From: Cyrtodaria siliqua
Lineage: Eukaryota > Mollusca > Bivalvia > Adapedonta > Hiatellidae
Length of the DNA stretch: 64,000 bases
Reading direction: 5' to 3'
NCBI GenBank assembly: GCA_037043455.1
Contig: JAWPHD010001414.1
Span: 222,501-286,500, forward strand
The notes under the pieces were generated by a model that saw nothing but the letters and a program-made list of their open reading frames with translations, searched no databases and had not been told where the DNA came from. Shown here one piece after another: positions 46,293 through 57,105 of this stretch. Within the stretch, counting starts at the first letter, position 1; each line of letters begins with the position of its first letter. The translations under genes and the position numbers were made by a program.

Positions 46293-47489
46293 TATAGCAA
46301 CTTTAAGATGTGCGACAAACGTGATGAGGCTTGTAAATAAGGTTTACACGCGCGTTATGGTGTGTAAAGTGTATATAAAGTGTTCTTATGTTGACAGAAT
46401 TGTGTAAGTGTCCTTTTGTGTTAGATATCTAAGTTCGGTTGTACCACTGGAAAGTCGTGAAAATCCTGCACAATAACTTTTGAACTTTGAGGCTTGTTAT
46501 AAATTGACTCGTTCTCTAGCTTGCAGGGGGAAATCATCAGTTGTGTTGACGATATTGGACAGTTTAGGTTGTTGAATTGGGCGATTTCATGGGCTTTGGA
46601 GTATTTATCGTTACAGCCTAAACCATCTGGAGACCATAAGCCATCTGGGCGATGCATTAAAATTGCGTATTTTATTTAGAAATGTCTCGACTGCCATCGC
46701 TGGATAAATGGACTGTTATATAGACCAGCATATGTCACATAAAAACAAAACAGCTTTGAGTACAAATGTACCAAACTTTTCGGAAATAAGGGCACACTTC
46801 CTGCCAAATATGTATTCTATATGATAATATGTTAACATCAGTAGTGTTGAATTATTGTTATGCACCATATGGTTTGCATTGCTCATGCATAAATTATGCA
46901 TTGGGTTGAACATGTCACTTAACCATATCCCATCCATTATGGCCCATTTTTATAAAAATGGACGACCAATAGTCCTTAAAATGGTGTTTGGTGCGAAGAG
47001 GAAACAAACATTCCGGACACACTATCTATTTGCAGCCATTTTAACATTATGAAGAGTGAGCATAGAAACTTCTAACTCCCAAAACTGCAGAGTTACTGCA
47101 AATGTTGACGCCCATCTCTACTAAGTCTCAGGAGATACGTCTAATGCAACCTCATATATTTGACATTTCAGTAATATGGGTCCACAAATTATTTTAACGT
47201 ACACGAGTTTGGGTAAATTCTACCTCTATGCAGGAATATAAAATTGTCCAATTATTTCCCGGGAACCACACGAAACAGTAATTACTTAAGGATGTGTTAG
47301 CGACTGCAATACTTGTATCCGCTTTAGACATAGTATAGTCGATGGAATGATTCAGTTGCTTACCTTGAAAAGCTTTACTGAAACCACCACCTGAGGCAAG
47401 TGCGTTTTTCAGTAATTTCTCATTCTGCCAACCAGATCATCCAGACAAAATGAAAATATTTGCATTAAATATAACCCAGAGTAATGTGA
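46293..47489. other. Non-coding, nothing recognised
   Basis: No exon, domain or repeat could be supported. Confidence 0.4.
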
Positions 47490-47705
47490 CTTCCACCGCC
47501 ATATGCATCTGTGGGATGATTAAAATTCTGCACTATTGATTTTATGAATATTGAGTTCTGCTCAGCTCGAGGCTAAATAACGTGAACGGTAGCAAGCATA
47601 TTTCACTACCGTTCATGAACAATCAAACCGAGACTGCAATATTTCGTTTTTATCGTGTTCGGCCGTTTCCAAAGGTCCACTATCATACTCTTTTAGACAT
47701 ACGGG
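47490..47705 (+). repeat. Dispersed repeat family R2, copy
   Basis: Same blocks as 27395-27690, including GAACGGTAGCAAGCATATTT and CGTGTTCGGCCGTTTCC. Confidence 0.75.
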
Positions 47706-48435
47706 GATACTCAGTTACTATAACCATTTGTGTGAAGTTTCAATTCAATCTGCCTGATGGTTACAAAGACAAGCTCACGTGCAAACACTTGGTACAGTGA
47801 ATAACCATCATTTATATAAAATAGGTATTGATATTTTCCCTTGAGGTTGTTCATTCACTTTGAGTAGTTATGGGAACGTTCAATGCTGTCTAACTGTTGT
47901 TTTAAAAGAAAGGTTTTACATGCAAAATCATAACTTTCAAAATGCAACGATGGGACGTACTTTGCATAACTTTGCTCACTTCGAGCATGTGTGTGAAGTT
48001 TCAATTCAATCAGCGGTTTTACAAAGACGTGATTACTTACATACTTCAACCGGACTAGGAATAATCATAACCATGACGAAGAAAGGGAGATGACAACATC
48101 GGAGAGTTTAATCAACTTATTCTATCTGGGTCAATACAAAAACATCACTGCGTCGAAGAGTTAATTTAATACATGCCCTAGCAGGAAGAGAGCGTTGTCC
48201 AATCTCATTTCTCCGATCTGTGATCTTTGTCTTCGAAAGAATATCGTTTGATGGATATATTGTATATTGCCACATTACGACGATTATTTTGCATTTTATA
48301 CAGTTTTGTTTTTAAGCATTAAGCAATTTACACGATTACACGATTACACGAAAAGTATTTAGAATTAATACGACCCCACAAAGGGTCGGTCTCCGATGTA
48401 GAACATCAGACATCGACATACATAAAACTATTACA
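47706..48435. other. Non-coding downstream of the lectin gene
   Basis: Contains two copies of GTGTGAAGTTTCAATTCAAT (about 47732 and 47989). Nothing else is recognised. Confidence 0.4.
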
Positions 48436-48701
48436 CGGACATTTGTGCATCAGCAAAAGCAATGATAACGACAAAATACATATTGATTTACATTTTATTT
48501 CATTTTGTACCATATGAACATCTCATTCAGTATCATTTCTGTACCATCTATTTGCCAACAGGTACTACACTTGCGCTTATTTCTGAAAAATAAAAAGCAG
48601 AGAACCTTACATTTATATAAAAATCAAAAAGTATCACTTAGCCGTTTTTTAGGTCAATTAAATGTCTATGGGTTAAATACTCATAATATAAAAACGCCAA
48701 A
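48436..48701 (-). other. Probable 3' UTR of the lectin gene
   Basis: Directly follows the TAG at 48702-48704 on the minus strand and is conserved in the paralogous remnant at 5688-6124, as expected for transcribed flanking sequence duplicated with the gene. Confidence 0.5.
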
Positions 48702-48892
48702 CTACTTACTGTATTGACACAATACTGGATGTGTCTCTCCAGTGTCCCCACCAAATATCCCTTGACCTCCACACGGTATGTCGTCCCATTGTCCGTTCCG
48801 GTTAGGTATAAATGCTATACAGTCTTCCTCGTGATGACTCACAACGTTGCTTGTATGACCAGGAAGCCAGTTGGTATACTGTACCGCATTAC
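48702..48892 (-). CDS. CTLD2 second-half exon with stop codon
   Basis: Acceptor TTATAG before 48892, phase 1 start. It encodes NAVQYTNWLPGHTSN, HHEEDCIAFIPNRNGQWDD, IPCGGQGIFGG and VLCQYSK with TAG at 48704-48702. The NWLPG segment sits where many CTLDs have EPN/QPD, but here it reads HTS. Confidence 0.85.
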
Positions 48893-51800
48893 CTATAATG
48901 AATATAAATGTTATTCAGTATAAGAGACCTCGGATATTGTAAAATCTACCGGATACGCTTACACTGAAGTCTTTGAGTGTCTCAATAATTAATTGCAACA
49001 CATGCAGTGAATGTGACACGTTGTTCGATACATATGTATGTAAACATGAGAAAAATGGTCTTATAGAAAGTACAGCACCCACACGCAATGGCACGGTATT
49101 CCGCACTGTACCACTACTGTGTATGGTATTTCATCGATCCCTCAAGATCCGTAAATTCCGTCCAAAAGCGGCCAATTTCAATTTGGAAACAAACATTGAC
49201 CAAGTGTGCTACGTAATATATATGCGATTTATACTGCTTTTCGAAGGGCCGTAGGCCCGAGAGTGCAGTTTAAATCGCATACGAGAAAAATATGCTATAA
49301 ATGCTTGGTACCATAACCATTTATTCAAGTACGCGCGTGCAAGAAGTTTTAGGGTGCTGCAGTTTTCAGTAAACATTCAAGAAATAGCATTATCACGCGG
49401 CATTGTATATTATTGGGCAAATGCATTGTCAAGGAGTGCTGTTTTGGCAGTGGTTTAGTCGTTTTGATTGACAGGTTATGTGTAAACATTACAACTGCAC
49501 GAGCGTAAAATTGAGTAAACTATGGAATAACTGCCGAATTTGTCATTTATAGCACGGCTGAAATATACCGGCATTTATAGCACGGTCTAGGCTCAGACCT
49601 TCAGGTTTATGAAAATTATATCATAAGCAAGAACAAAGGCAAACCATTAGAGCTATTGTACAATGTATATATTGGTGTGTTTGTTGGGCAGCATTTGATT
49701 TATCTAAAGAGATAGCGTCCGAGGCCGAGTGGTTAAAGTCTCTAATTTGAAATCACATTCCCCTCACTGCTGTGGATTCGATCCCTCATGGGTCTAGGAA
49801 TCTGTATGTGAGGAAGCTATCCAGCTGGCTTGCGGAACGTCGGTGGTTCTACCCTGGTGCCCTCCCGTGCACAAAAATTGGCCAGAGGGGCATTTTGGTC
49901 TTCATGCATAATGTTTTATAATGTGTATAGCTGATAATAAATTGTCATATAAAGCCAAGCATGGCATACCTGACGTCCATTCATAATGGCCTTCAATGTT
50001 AATGTCATGGAGACCAATCCATACGGCATGGTTTGGGAAATGTGCTGTCATGAATCGTTGTATGAAGTCCTGTTCCTGAGCATTGCTAATGTGGGCAAGA
50101 TGACCACCCTGTTTTTGGCAGTGAGCTTCTCCATGATTCCATGCTACATTCTGGACTGGCAACAACTCATAGCAACTGCGATCATACTGACCCAACACTC
50201 CATGAAAACTTGTAGCGTCGTTTTGAGCAGTAGATGAGCAAAGGTGTATATTGCCTAAAAAAATAAAGAATTGGTGTATACTGACTACAGGCTTTCATTT
50301 CTATAGATAAATAACGATTGAAAAAAAGAGAAAGCGTTATAGTACATGTATATATAAGAAAATCAACAGACTTGGAAATTCTTCTTCAATTATCGAAATT
50401 CGCAGTTATGTGACAGGTTTGCATAAAAGCTACCGGATGTTTACACAGTTTATTCAGTTACATACAGAATACATTTTCTAGAGAAGGAACTACCTTTTTT
50501 GCGTGTAATAATGTCAGTGCTTTGTTTCAAACGCCCCTAATGATAATCATAGCACGCGGACTTTTACTGATGTTTGTAAAGCTTTATGTTTACTTATTGA
50601 CAAATCTTTATTAGATATAGTAAAACAAGTTACTATACCATTAGGATGCTGTCTATCCAGGGAAACTTTATATATGCGTTTAATAATCCATCTCGGTAAA
50701 ACATAATGAAATTGTCTTCGATAAATTATATACCTTCCGATATCTGTGAGGGTTCTGGTGTTGTTACGTGTATCGTACTCGAATCTACCGTAGCTGTTGA
50801 AGTATTAAATATATATGTATAATTTCAATAAATTGTCCAAACACACGTCAACCTAGCAATTTTACAAGATTTATTAAGCTTCAAAATGTACCAAAGTGTG
50901 TTTTTAACGCAAAAACAAGCAAGCAAATTGTAAATGCGACTATTCATTAATTTATGACCCATTAGACATTATTTACGTCAGAATATATGAATACGATTTA
51001 CAACTAGCGTATTTTATAGATAAACTGCCAAACAATTGTTAATGAACAGCGAATAATATGTCAGGTAAATGTAATGTTAGTGGTAAAGTTATTGTACCAC
51101 TGGTTTAATACCTAAACATTACACAACCCAATCAAAACCTATATCGAACAATGTTATTTTTATCAAGTAAATAACTCCTCTAACAGTTATAACAGGTATA
51201 ACATAACTACCCTATCATGATATGAATGCATGGATGTTTTCTTTTATCTCAAATAACATTGAAATGTAAATGAGTGTCACGATGATGATAACATAACTAC
51301 AGTAATTATCGTTGTTCATAGCTAGATTTTATACACGGTTTAGTTTCGTGCTCATGTAGAAATCATCGTTTTCGCTTTACTATGTGTTGTACTGATTATT
51401 ACATGAGATATAATAAACTGTATGTAGATTGACTCACGGTATTGGCAAATATAGTAATTAAATTCATTATCACACTCTCTATCATCCCACTGTCCTTGGT
51501 GTGTTGATGACATCACAACACAGTCTTCAAGTCCATGGAATTGAAAGCCAAAGACACCATGCTGGTAAAAATCTGTGTAGGTTACTGAGTCGCCTACAAT
51601 TTATATATACGAAATGGTATCTAGTATTGCATTATAACTATTTTTGTTTACAAAGCATGCTGTAGTTCTTTGTTTAATATAAATCAGGACAAAATGCGCA
51701 TAGTACAGAAAAATATTTTTTATTTCAAATGCGATATTGTTCAGTCCAACCTCTGCGACTTTTGCAGTATTCATATTGAATCTGTAAATCATTTGTTCTG

Positions 51801-54800
51801 GGAATGTAATATTGTTCAAACGTTTTGGTCGGAGTTAAAAACATACATTTCCGGCTTAAACTTAACATTGACACTATATATTTTGGAATAACATATTTTT
51901 CTATCAATAACGCAATAAAAATCGTTTTGATTATTAGTTGAAATGTATTTTATTTTTAGAAATAAATTCACAAACACCATTCCTAAATATATTTGTTTCA
52001 AGACATCTATATAGACGAATCAAATTAAAAAAAATATAGCCCTTGCGAACGATAAATTAGAGACACATGAGAAGAAATGGCGAAACTTTATCAACTGATC
52101 TATCAAGTATAATTATTAGACACCAAATTATTAGACAAACCGAAACTCTACATTCGTCTTTCACCATACCATTTCACTTCTTCTATCTGTATTATGTGTT
52201 TGTCTTACTTCCCTTCCTTCCTTCTATAAACTATTTCTTCATCTACTCTCTACATAATTAAACTGTTTCACTGGAAACTTTTGTTGGTTAAGTATATAAA
52301 CATATGATGAATAAAATACTGTTTGACAGAAGATATGACATGTACAATACCCTAGAAACTAAATATAGATATAAAAATTGAACAGGAAAGGCAGTCGAAT
52401 ATTTTCATTCTGACTGTTGGTTCCTAAATTATTAGGTAATCTTCTGCTGTTTGGCAAATACAACTAAAACAATTGTTATCGAATAATATTTATTGACCTA
52501 ATGCTTATTCATTCTGAATAATCATTGGGAACAAGTTGGTAAACACCAGATTAAGCACGTATTTTTGAAGTACAAATATATACTGTTAGAAGGTATTATG
52601 TTTAATGAAAATCGGGTACAAACCCCGTGAATAGCTATAATAAACGGGTACGAACCCCGGAAAAACGGGTACTAACCCCGACTGACAGTAATATATGTAC
52701 TTCCAAAATAACACTACCACTTCAAACATTATATTGATAAACATTTAAACAGCTGACTTAATATAGTCTGGTACCAACCCAGCGTCAGCTTCCCTATTTA
52801 ATATAGGCTATTCTTAGGAAAACAAATAATACATATAAAGGAGAGGCAATTTACTTTAATGTGGTGTAAAGGCTGACTTAATATAGTCTGGTACCAACCT
52901 AGCGTCAGGCCAAAATATAACGTAACTTTAATTTGATTAACGACTGACCTAATATAGTCTGGTACCAACCCAGCGTCAGTCTTGCCTTTTTAGTATAGGC
53001 TATATTTAGGAAATGAAACAGTAACTAGAAAGAAGGGAAAATTAATCTTAATGTGAGTACAAGGCTGACTTAATATAGTCTGGTACTAACCCAGCGTCAA
53101 GCCATATATAAGGTAATTGTGATGTGATTACGATTGACAATATAATCTGGTACCAACCCAGATCTCAAAACGTATAGAAACATGATTTAGTTCCGTATTA
53201 ACGACATATTAAATATTTCTCTTTCTAATAATATGCACAAAAAAGTGACATTATTAGAGTATACAGTCAGCAAAATGTAACTACCACCTTGGTACGTGAG
53301 TTAAAAAGATACGAAATGTCCAATCCATATGGAATGATTTTTAAATCATTATAAATAATATATGAACTAAAAACGCTATAAAAGAAATAGGTTGAAGATT
53401 TTATAGCAACTGAAGAAGGCCCTCGGGCTGAAAACGTTTTTCCTGGTAAAATCGTTAACCTATATACAGTGCGTATAGATAGACAGAAATATACTTGCAT
53501 TGTCTGTTATTTGGCTATATCAATAAAAAATGAATATAAACCTAAGTGTGCATAATGCATAACCAAATAAATTCACAAAACAGGGGCACACGTAATACAC
53601 TGGGTGTGAGACATACACCCGTGAGGAATTCCCTAACTAGGCATGGGACCCTTACGAGACATTTTTTGAAACGTCAACTTTGGTCGGACACCCGCACCCC
53701 GCCCACCATAACATCATTCAAGGACGACAGTCAACCCCAAACACATACAGAAACAAAGAACAAATTTAAAGACGAATAAAAGGCCAAATAAAACATCACA
53801 AACACAAAAGGGTTGACAATAGGGCTGCCGCCTTGGAACGGTCAGTGGCAACAAAGGCCGCTGGGGTTTTAAAACAGGTTCAAGGGTGCACCAAACCTCA
53901 CACTTACCTTACTGTCATCCCAATAAAACGGGACAGTGTAAATAAAGAAATCCCCGCCATGAATAATTCTCTGACCAACAAGGCAGCATTAATAGGCAAT
54001 ATAAGTAACCATGTCTTATGATGTGCTGTACAAATCAAGTTGTATTTACTACGCAATGACAACACATCACACGATTAGTCTCAGGAATTTTTTTTCTTAG
54101 TATCTTGATAATATCGTTATGCATTATTGTATGATATGACTTACAAATATAAATCTGATGAAATAAAATATTAAATTATAAAACAAATAAAAATAAAAGT
54201 CCATGGAATTGCAATTCAAAGAATCCATACTGGTAGATTTTTATACGTTACCGAGTCTCCTGCAGATTATATAAATAAGTATTGCTGTATATGAACATGC
54301 CCAATGCTTACTGTTGTTGATATAATCATAGTGACAGTTGTCAACTTTAAGTTAAGGCGGTCATCTTGGGCTTACGTTTAACACAATTGAACTGCATTTA
54401 TCTAAGAATCAGACAGGTAAATATAGGTTAAAATTAATTTGCTTAACAGTTTATGAGGAAGGTCGTTGAAGCCAAGATTAGCAGACGACGCAAAACATAA
54501 ACGTCCAAGCTAGGAGCAAAACCTGATAAGGCTTTTACAAACATTTCGATTCAAATATGCCACTAGTGAGGCCTACTACATTCCTACAAACTAATTTACG
54601 TCTGCTCCTCGTTCTGCAACTCATCTTCGAAACCCCTCTAATAGCTTTAATATATAGTCGAAACGCATAAATACTTAGTTATAGCCGCTGCCCTAGACCC
54701 CAGGTAGGACAGCTACCTTTGGGAATGTTATGCAAGTGCTTGTTTCTAGGCGGGATTTGTGGGTGAATGTTTTGCTTGAATGCTATGTTTCCTGTTTGGC

Positions 54801-57105
54801 GTGTATATATACTTTTCATGTTAACAGTAAAATGTAACAACATCAACATTGTTTATACTGAATAAAATGCAACCGATACAACTAGAAAATGTGCCTTGGG
54901 ACATGAATGTCCCATTTAAGGCTTATCAGTTGTTAAACATATGGAGTTATCTGATTGTTTAGTCTCAAAAAGGTAAGTAATTGAACATACTTATATTATA
55001 AGTACTTATAAGTATGTCAATGTATGGTTATAGGAAGTTTGAATGCTCTGCGACTTTTGTTATAAATGTATAAAGTATGTTAATGGATGCGCTGAAAAAT
55101 GATACGGAAAGTTTGCAGTTTGCAAAGAAAGATATCCGTTGAAAAGCCACTGTCAACATATGACATTTTGATGTCAAACAGACCGGGTAAATGAACTATG
55201 TAAGGAACACATGTATGTTATTTCAGGAGATAGAACGTCCAAAACGTAGTTTTCAATAGCTTAAATAGAAGTGTTAACGTATTTAAAAAACTAGATTCGG
55301 CGCACTGGGTTTTTCTCTCTGGAACAAACACTCCCGCCACCCACTTATTTTGCGTTACGTATGTCTTTATAATGCTAATAATAAACTAGACTCCACCGTT
55401 AGGCACAACCTTACTGTATAATGTTGTCATAACAGGAAACAGATATAAAATGGATATTTGCGTGCCTATATTGTTTAATAATTAATACATACCTGTAACC
55501 CATTCAAAGTGGCTCTCTTGATTTTGATCGTGTAGCCCGGTCCAAACGCTGTGATGAAAGTTACTGTTCTGTAAGAAATTGTATATAAACGTCTGCTCTG
55601 CTTGACTGCCTATATGTAATAGATGGCCACCTTTCTGTCTACAGTCGTGTTCAGCTTGTGTCCATGTAGCTACGTATGTAACTATCTCATAACAGTTATG
55701 ACCGTATGTTGTCAGAATGCTGAAGTTGTCTTTGGCATATTCTTGCACCAACTGCGGACAAACGTTGACTACAAAAACGTATAAGTCAATAATTAACACA
55801 TGGCATCATCGTGAAATACTTTATGCTAGGGAAATGTCTTCCCGATTGTAGTATATTAAATAGAACGCGACGATGAGGTGTTTACCAAGCCAGTAATTAT
55901 GTGTTACTGCTAAAAAGTGTCACCACTAGCAGACGTGTTTCAGTTGGCGATATATAACTAAGCTGTACACTAATTAACGATCACTCGGATATTCTCGGGA
56001 GTTTTCGACTATAAATAAAGTATAGAAAGGTCAGTAACTGTATACATATAGTTAAGCTCACTCTAAAGCATTTTAAGACATATGTATTTCAAAATATCTC
56101 CTTATAAACTACTGAAACATAATACAAACACATAACATTGTAGATCGATACACATACTATAAGACAAGTGTCTACATGGTCATAAGCTACTGCATACAAT
56201 GGACAAAGACATTTATTACCATGGCTTAATTCATTATGCGTTACAGATGCTCTAGTTGTGGATGTTGAAGTGACCTTCTTTACTGTGCTTGTAAAGGGTA
56301 ATGGGTTGTTGACAGAGGTGTTGTTGGTGTAATTAATGATACTAATGTCGTTTGTAGAGCAGTAGTTGTTGAGATCACCGTATAAGATAAACTGTGATAA
56401 ACGTGGGTATTGAAAACACAGGGCCATTAATACATACTGAAGAGTGGACCACTTGCAAGCAACACACATAAGAAAGAGAGAAAGTAGACTCAGTTTTATT
56501 GAGTCTTTACATGAGAGGTAATATAAGGTGAAGTACCTCTCTCGCCCCCTAGCTTAAGCGATATTCTATTCTAAAGTAGCAGCCTCGGTGTTAATGAGTT
56601 CAGATGCAACATCTCTCACGCCCCTAGAGAGGTAATATACAGAGCAACACCTCTCACACAACCTAGCACCGGCTTACTACAGAACGACGACAAAAGTATA
56701 AACTAATTCAATGGGTATATGTCTATAGTATTAGTTATATACACGTGTGTGACTAAATTCTACATTTACAAGATCTCCGAATGTGTGTAGGCAGATATAT
56801 TTAGATTAAACATGAACATTATATTAATTTATTACTATAGCTTAATGCATGTGTTACAGGTGCTCTAGTCGTGGTTGTTGATGTGGCCATCTTTTCCGTG
56901 CTTGTTGAGTGGGTTGTTGGCAGAGGTGTCGTTGTTGATGATACTGTTGTTGTCTTGGTCATTGTGGGTATGTGGGTGGTAGAAGGTGATGTTGGTATTG
57001 GCGTAGTCGTAGTTGTTGTAATGATCTCTTCCATTGTAGATTCTGCAGTTGCTGACGATGTCGACTTAGGAATAGTTGTTAATCTAGGAGTAGTCATTTG
57101 TGTCG
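48702..57105 (-). CDS. Secreted lectin with mucin-like stalk and two C-type lectin domains (5' end missing)
   Basis: Five exons join in phase 1 at every junction: stalk (57105-56836), CTLD1 first half (55768-55493), CTLD1 second half (51593-51438), CTLD2 first half (50254-49970) and CTLD2 second half (48892-48702, TAG stop). Split codons give sensible residues at each join: A/TC Ile, G/GC Gly, C/GC Arg, G/GT Gly. Each CTLD shows CYE, C-x-K-GGHL, W(T/I)GLHD, (H/Y)EW, WDD and CQY hallmarks. Neither has an EPN or QPD motif, so the sugar preference and calcium dependence are open. The stalk is Thr/Ser/Pro-rich and probably O-glycosylated. Expected role, from the family: extracellular recognition or immunity. 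The 5' end is not in view; by analogy with the paralogue at 21.9-32.7 kb it may carry a signal peptide and a three-finger domain beyond the window. Introns hold a SINE, a LINE fragment and the hairpin array. Confidence 0.8.
49213..49650. repeat. Foldback-type repeat, copy 2 (related to 22605-23060)
   Basis: Shares TATGCGATTTATACTGCTT, CGCATACGAGAAAAATATGC, AAGTACGCGCGTGCAAGAAG and TTATAGCACGG blocks with the copy near 22.6 kb. It contains its own GCGATTTATACTGC/GCAGTTTAAATCGC hairpin. It lies inside the intron between the CTLD2 exons. Confidence 0.75.
49715..49905 (+). mobile_element. tRNA-Ser/Leu-type SINE in a lectin intron
   Basis: The head has an A box GAGGCCGAGTGGTTAAAG and a B box GGATTCGATCC, as in type II tRNAs. 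The body has GAAGCTATCCAGCTGGCTTG and GGTGGTTCTACCCTGGTGCC, typical of a molluscan SINE family. It lies just downstream of the CTLD2 first-half exon. Confidence 0.8.
49970..50254 (-). CDS. CTLD2 first-half exon
   Basis: 285 nt, phase 1 at both ends, with acceptor TTTTTTTAG and donor GTATGCCA. It encodes NIHLCSSTAQNDATSFHG, YDRSCYELLPVQ, AHCQKQGGHLAHIS, HAVWIGLHDINIEGHYEWTS. The Cys pair before CYE makes it a long-form CTLD. Confidence 0.88.
51438..51593 (-). CDS. CTLD1 second-half exon
   Basis: 156 nt, phase 1 at both ends, with acceptor AATTGTAG and donor GTGAGTCA. It encodes DSVTYTDFYQHGVFGF, GLEDCVVMSSTHQGQWDD, RECDNEFNYYICQY. It has the same length and layout as the paralogue at 10318-10473. 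Confidence 0.88.
51665..52120 (+). pseudogene. 3' fragment of an L1/Tx1-like LINE
   Basis: Reads IFYFKCDIVQSNLCDFCSIH, ESVNHLFWECNIVQTFWSEL, the zf-RVT motif (C-x2-C...H...C) that ends LINE ORF2 proteins. Further down, with stops, is KLETHEKKWRNFIN. It is 5'-truncated, diverged and dead, and inserted in the lectin intron next to the CTLD1 second-half exon. Confidence 0.7.
52561..53165. repeat. Array of hairpin units with constant GGTAC-AACCC core
   Basis: Three short units CGGGTACNAACCCCG (52613-52627, 52645-52659, 52666-52680) lie between inverted arms (about 52562-52589 and 52681-52708). Five longer units follow at 52751, 52871, 52942, 53063 and 53132; each reads TGAC..AATATAGTCTGGTAC, then NAACCCAGCGTCA. 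Starts are spaced about 120, 71, 121 and 69 bp, so the true period is a dimer of about 190 bp. Arms pair (AGCTGAC/GTCAGCT; GACTGAC/GTCAGTC) and change together between units. Confidence 0.85.
53166..53699. other. Non-coding, probably intron
   Basis: No exon or known repeat recognised. Confidence 0.4.
53700..54010 (+). repeat. Dispersed repeat family R1, copy
   Basis: Contains GACGACAGTCAACCC, AAAGGGTTGACAATAGGGCT, GGAACGGTCAGTGGCAAC, AAACGGGACAGTGTAAATAA and AAGGCAGCATTAATAGGCAA. Confidence 0.8.
54199..54259 (-). pseudogene. Ghost CTLD exon (partial duplicate of 51593-51533)
   Basis: After an acceptor CTGCAG the sequence GAGACTCGGTAACGTATAAA matches the start of the CTLD1 second-half exon. 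It follows that exon, with a small frame-shifting change, to TTCCATGGAC and then stops. It is the relic of an internal exon duplication. Confidence 0.7.
54260..55492 (-). other. Intron of the lectin gene
   Basis: No additional exon or repeat was recognised. Confidence 0.4.
55493..55768 (-). CDS. CTLD1 first-half exon
   Basis: 276 nt, phase 1 at both ends, with acceptor GTTTTTGTAG and donor GTATGTAT. It encodes NVCPQLVQEYAKDNFS, GHNCYEIVTYVATW, HDCRQKGGHLLHIGS, HHSVWTGLHDQNQESHFEWV. It joins the stalk exon upstream (A/TC = Ile). Confidence 0.88.
56220..56344 (-). pseudogene. Partial duplicate of the stalk exon
   Basis: Matches the second half of the Thr-rich exon (STVKKVTSTSTTRASVTHN) and keeps the donor GTAATAAATG, but the first half and acceptor are missing. 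It could be skipped or be a dead relic inside the intron. Confidence 0.65.
56455..56690. repeat. Family R3 copy beside the stalk exon
   Basis: GACTCAGTTTTATTGAGTCT, CTCTCACGCCCCTAG and GCACCGGCTTACTACAGAAC match 21630-21740, which has the same position relative to the paralogous stalk exon. Confidence 0.75.
56836..57105 (-). CDS. Thr/Ser/Pro-rich mucin-like stalk exon
   Basis: 270 nt, phase 1 at both ends, with acceptor ATTTTAG and donor GTAATAAATT. It encodes TQMTTPRLTTIPKST, EEIITTTTTTPIPTSPST, TKTTTVSSTTTPLPTTHS, ending APVTHALSY. It is the paralogue of 21875-22147. Confidence 0.85.
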
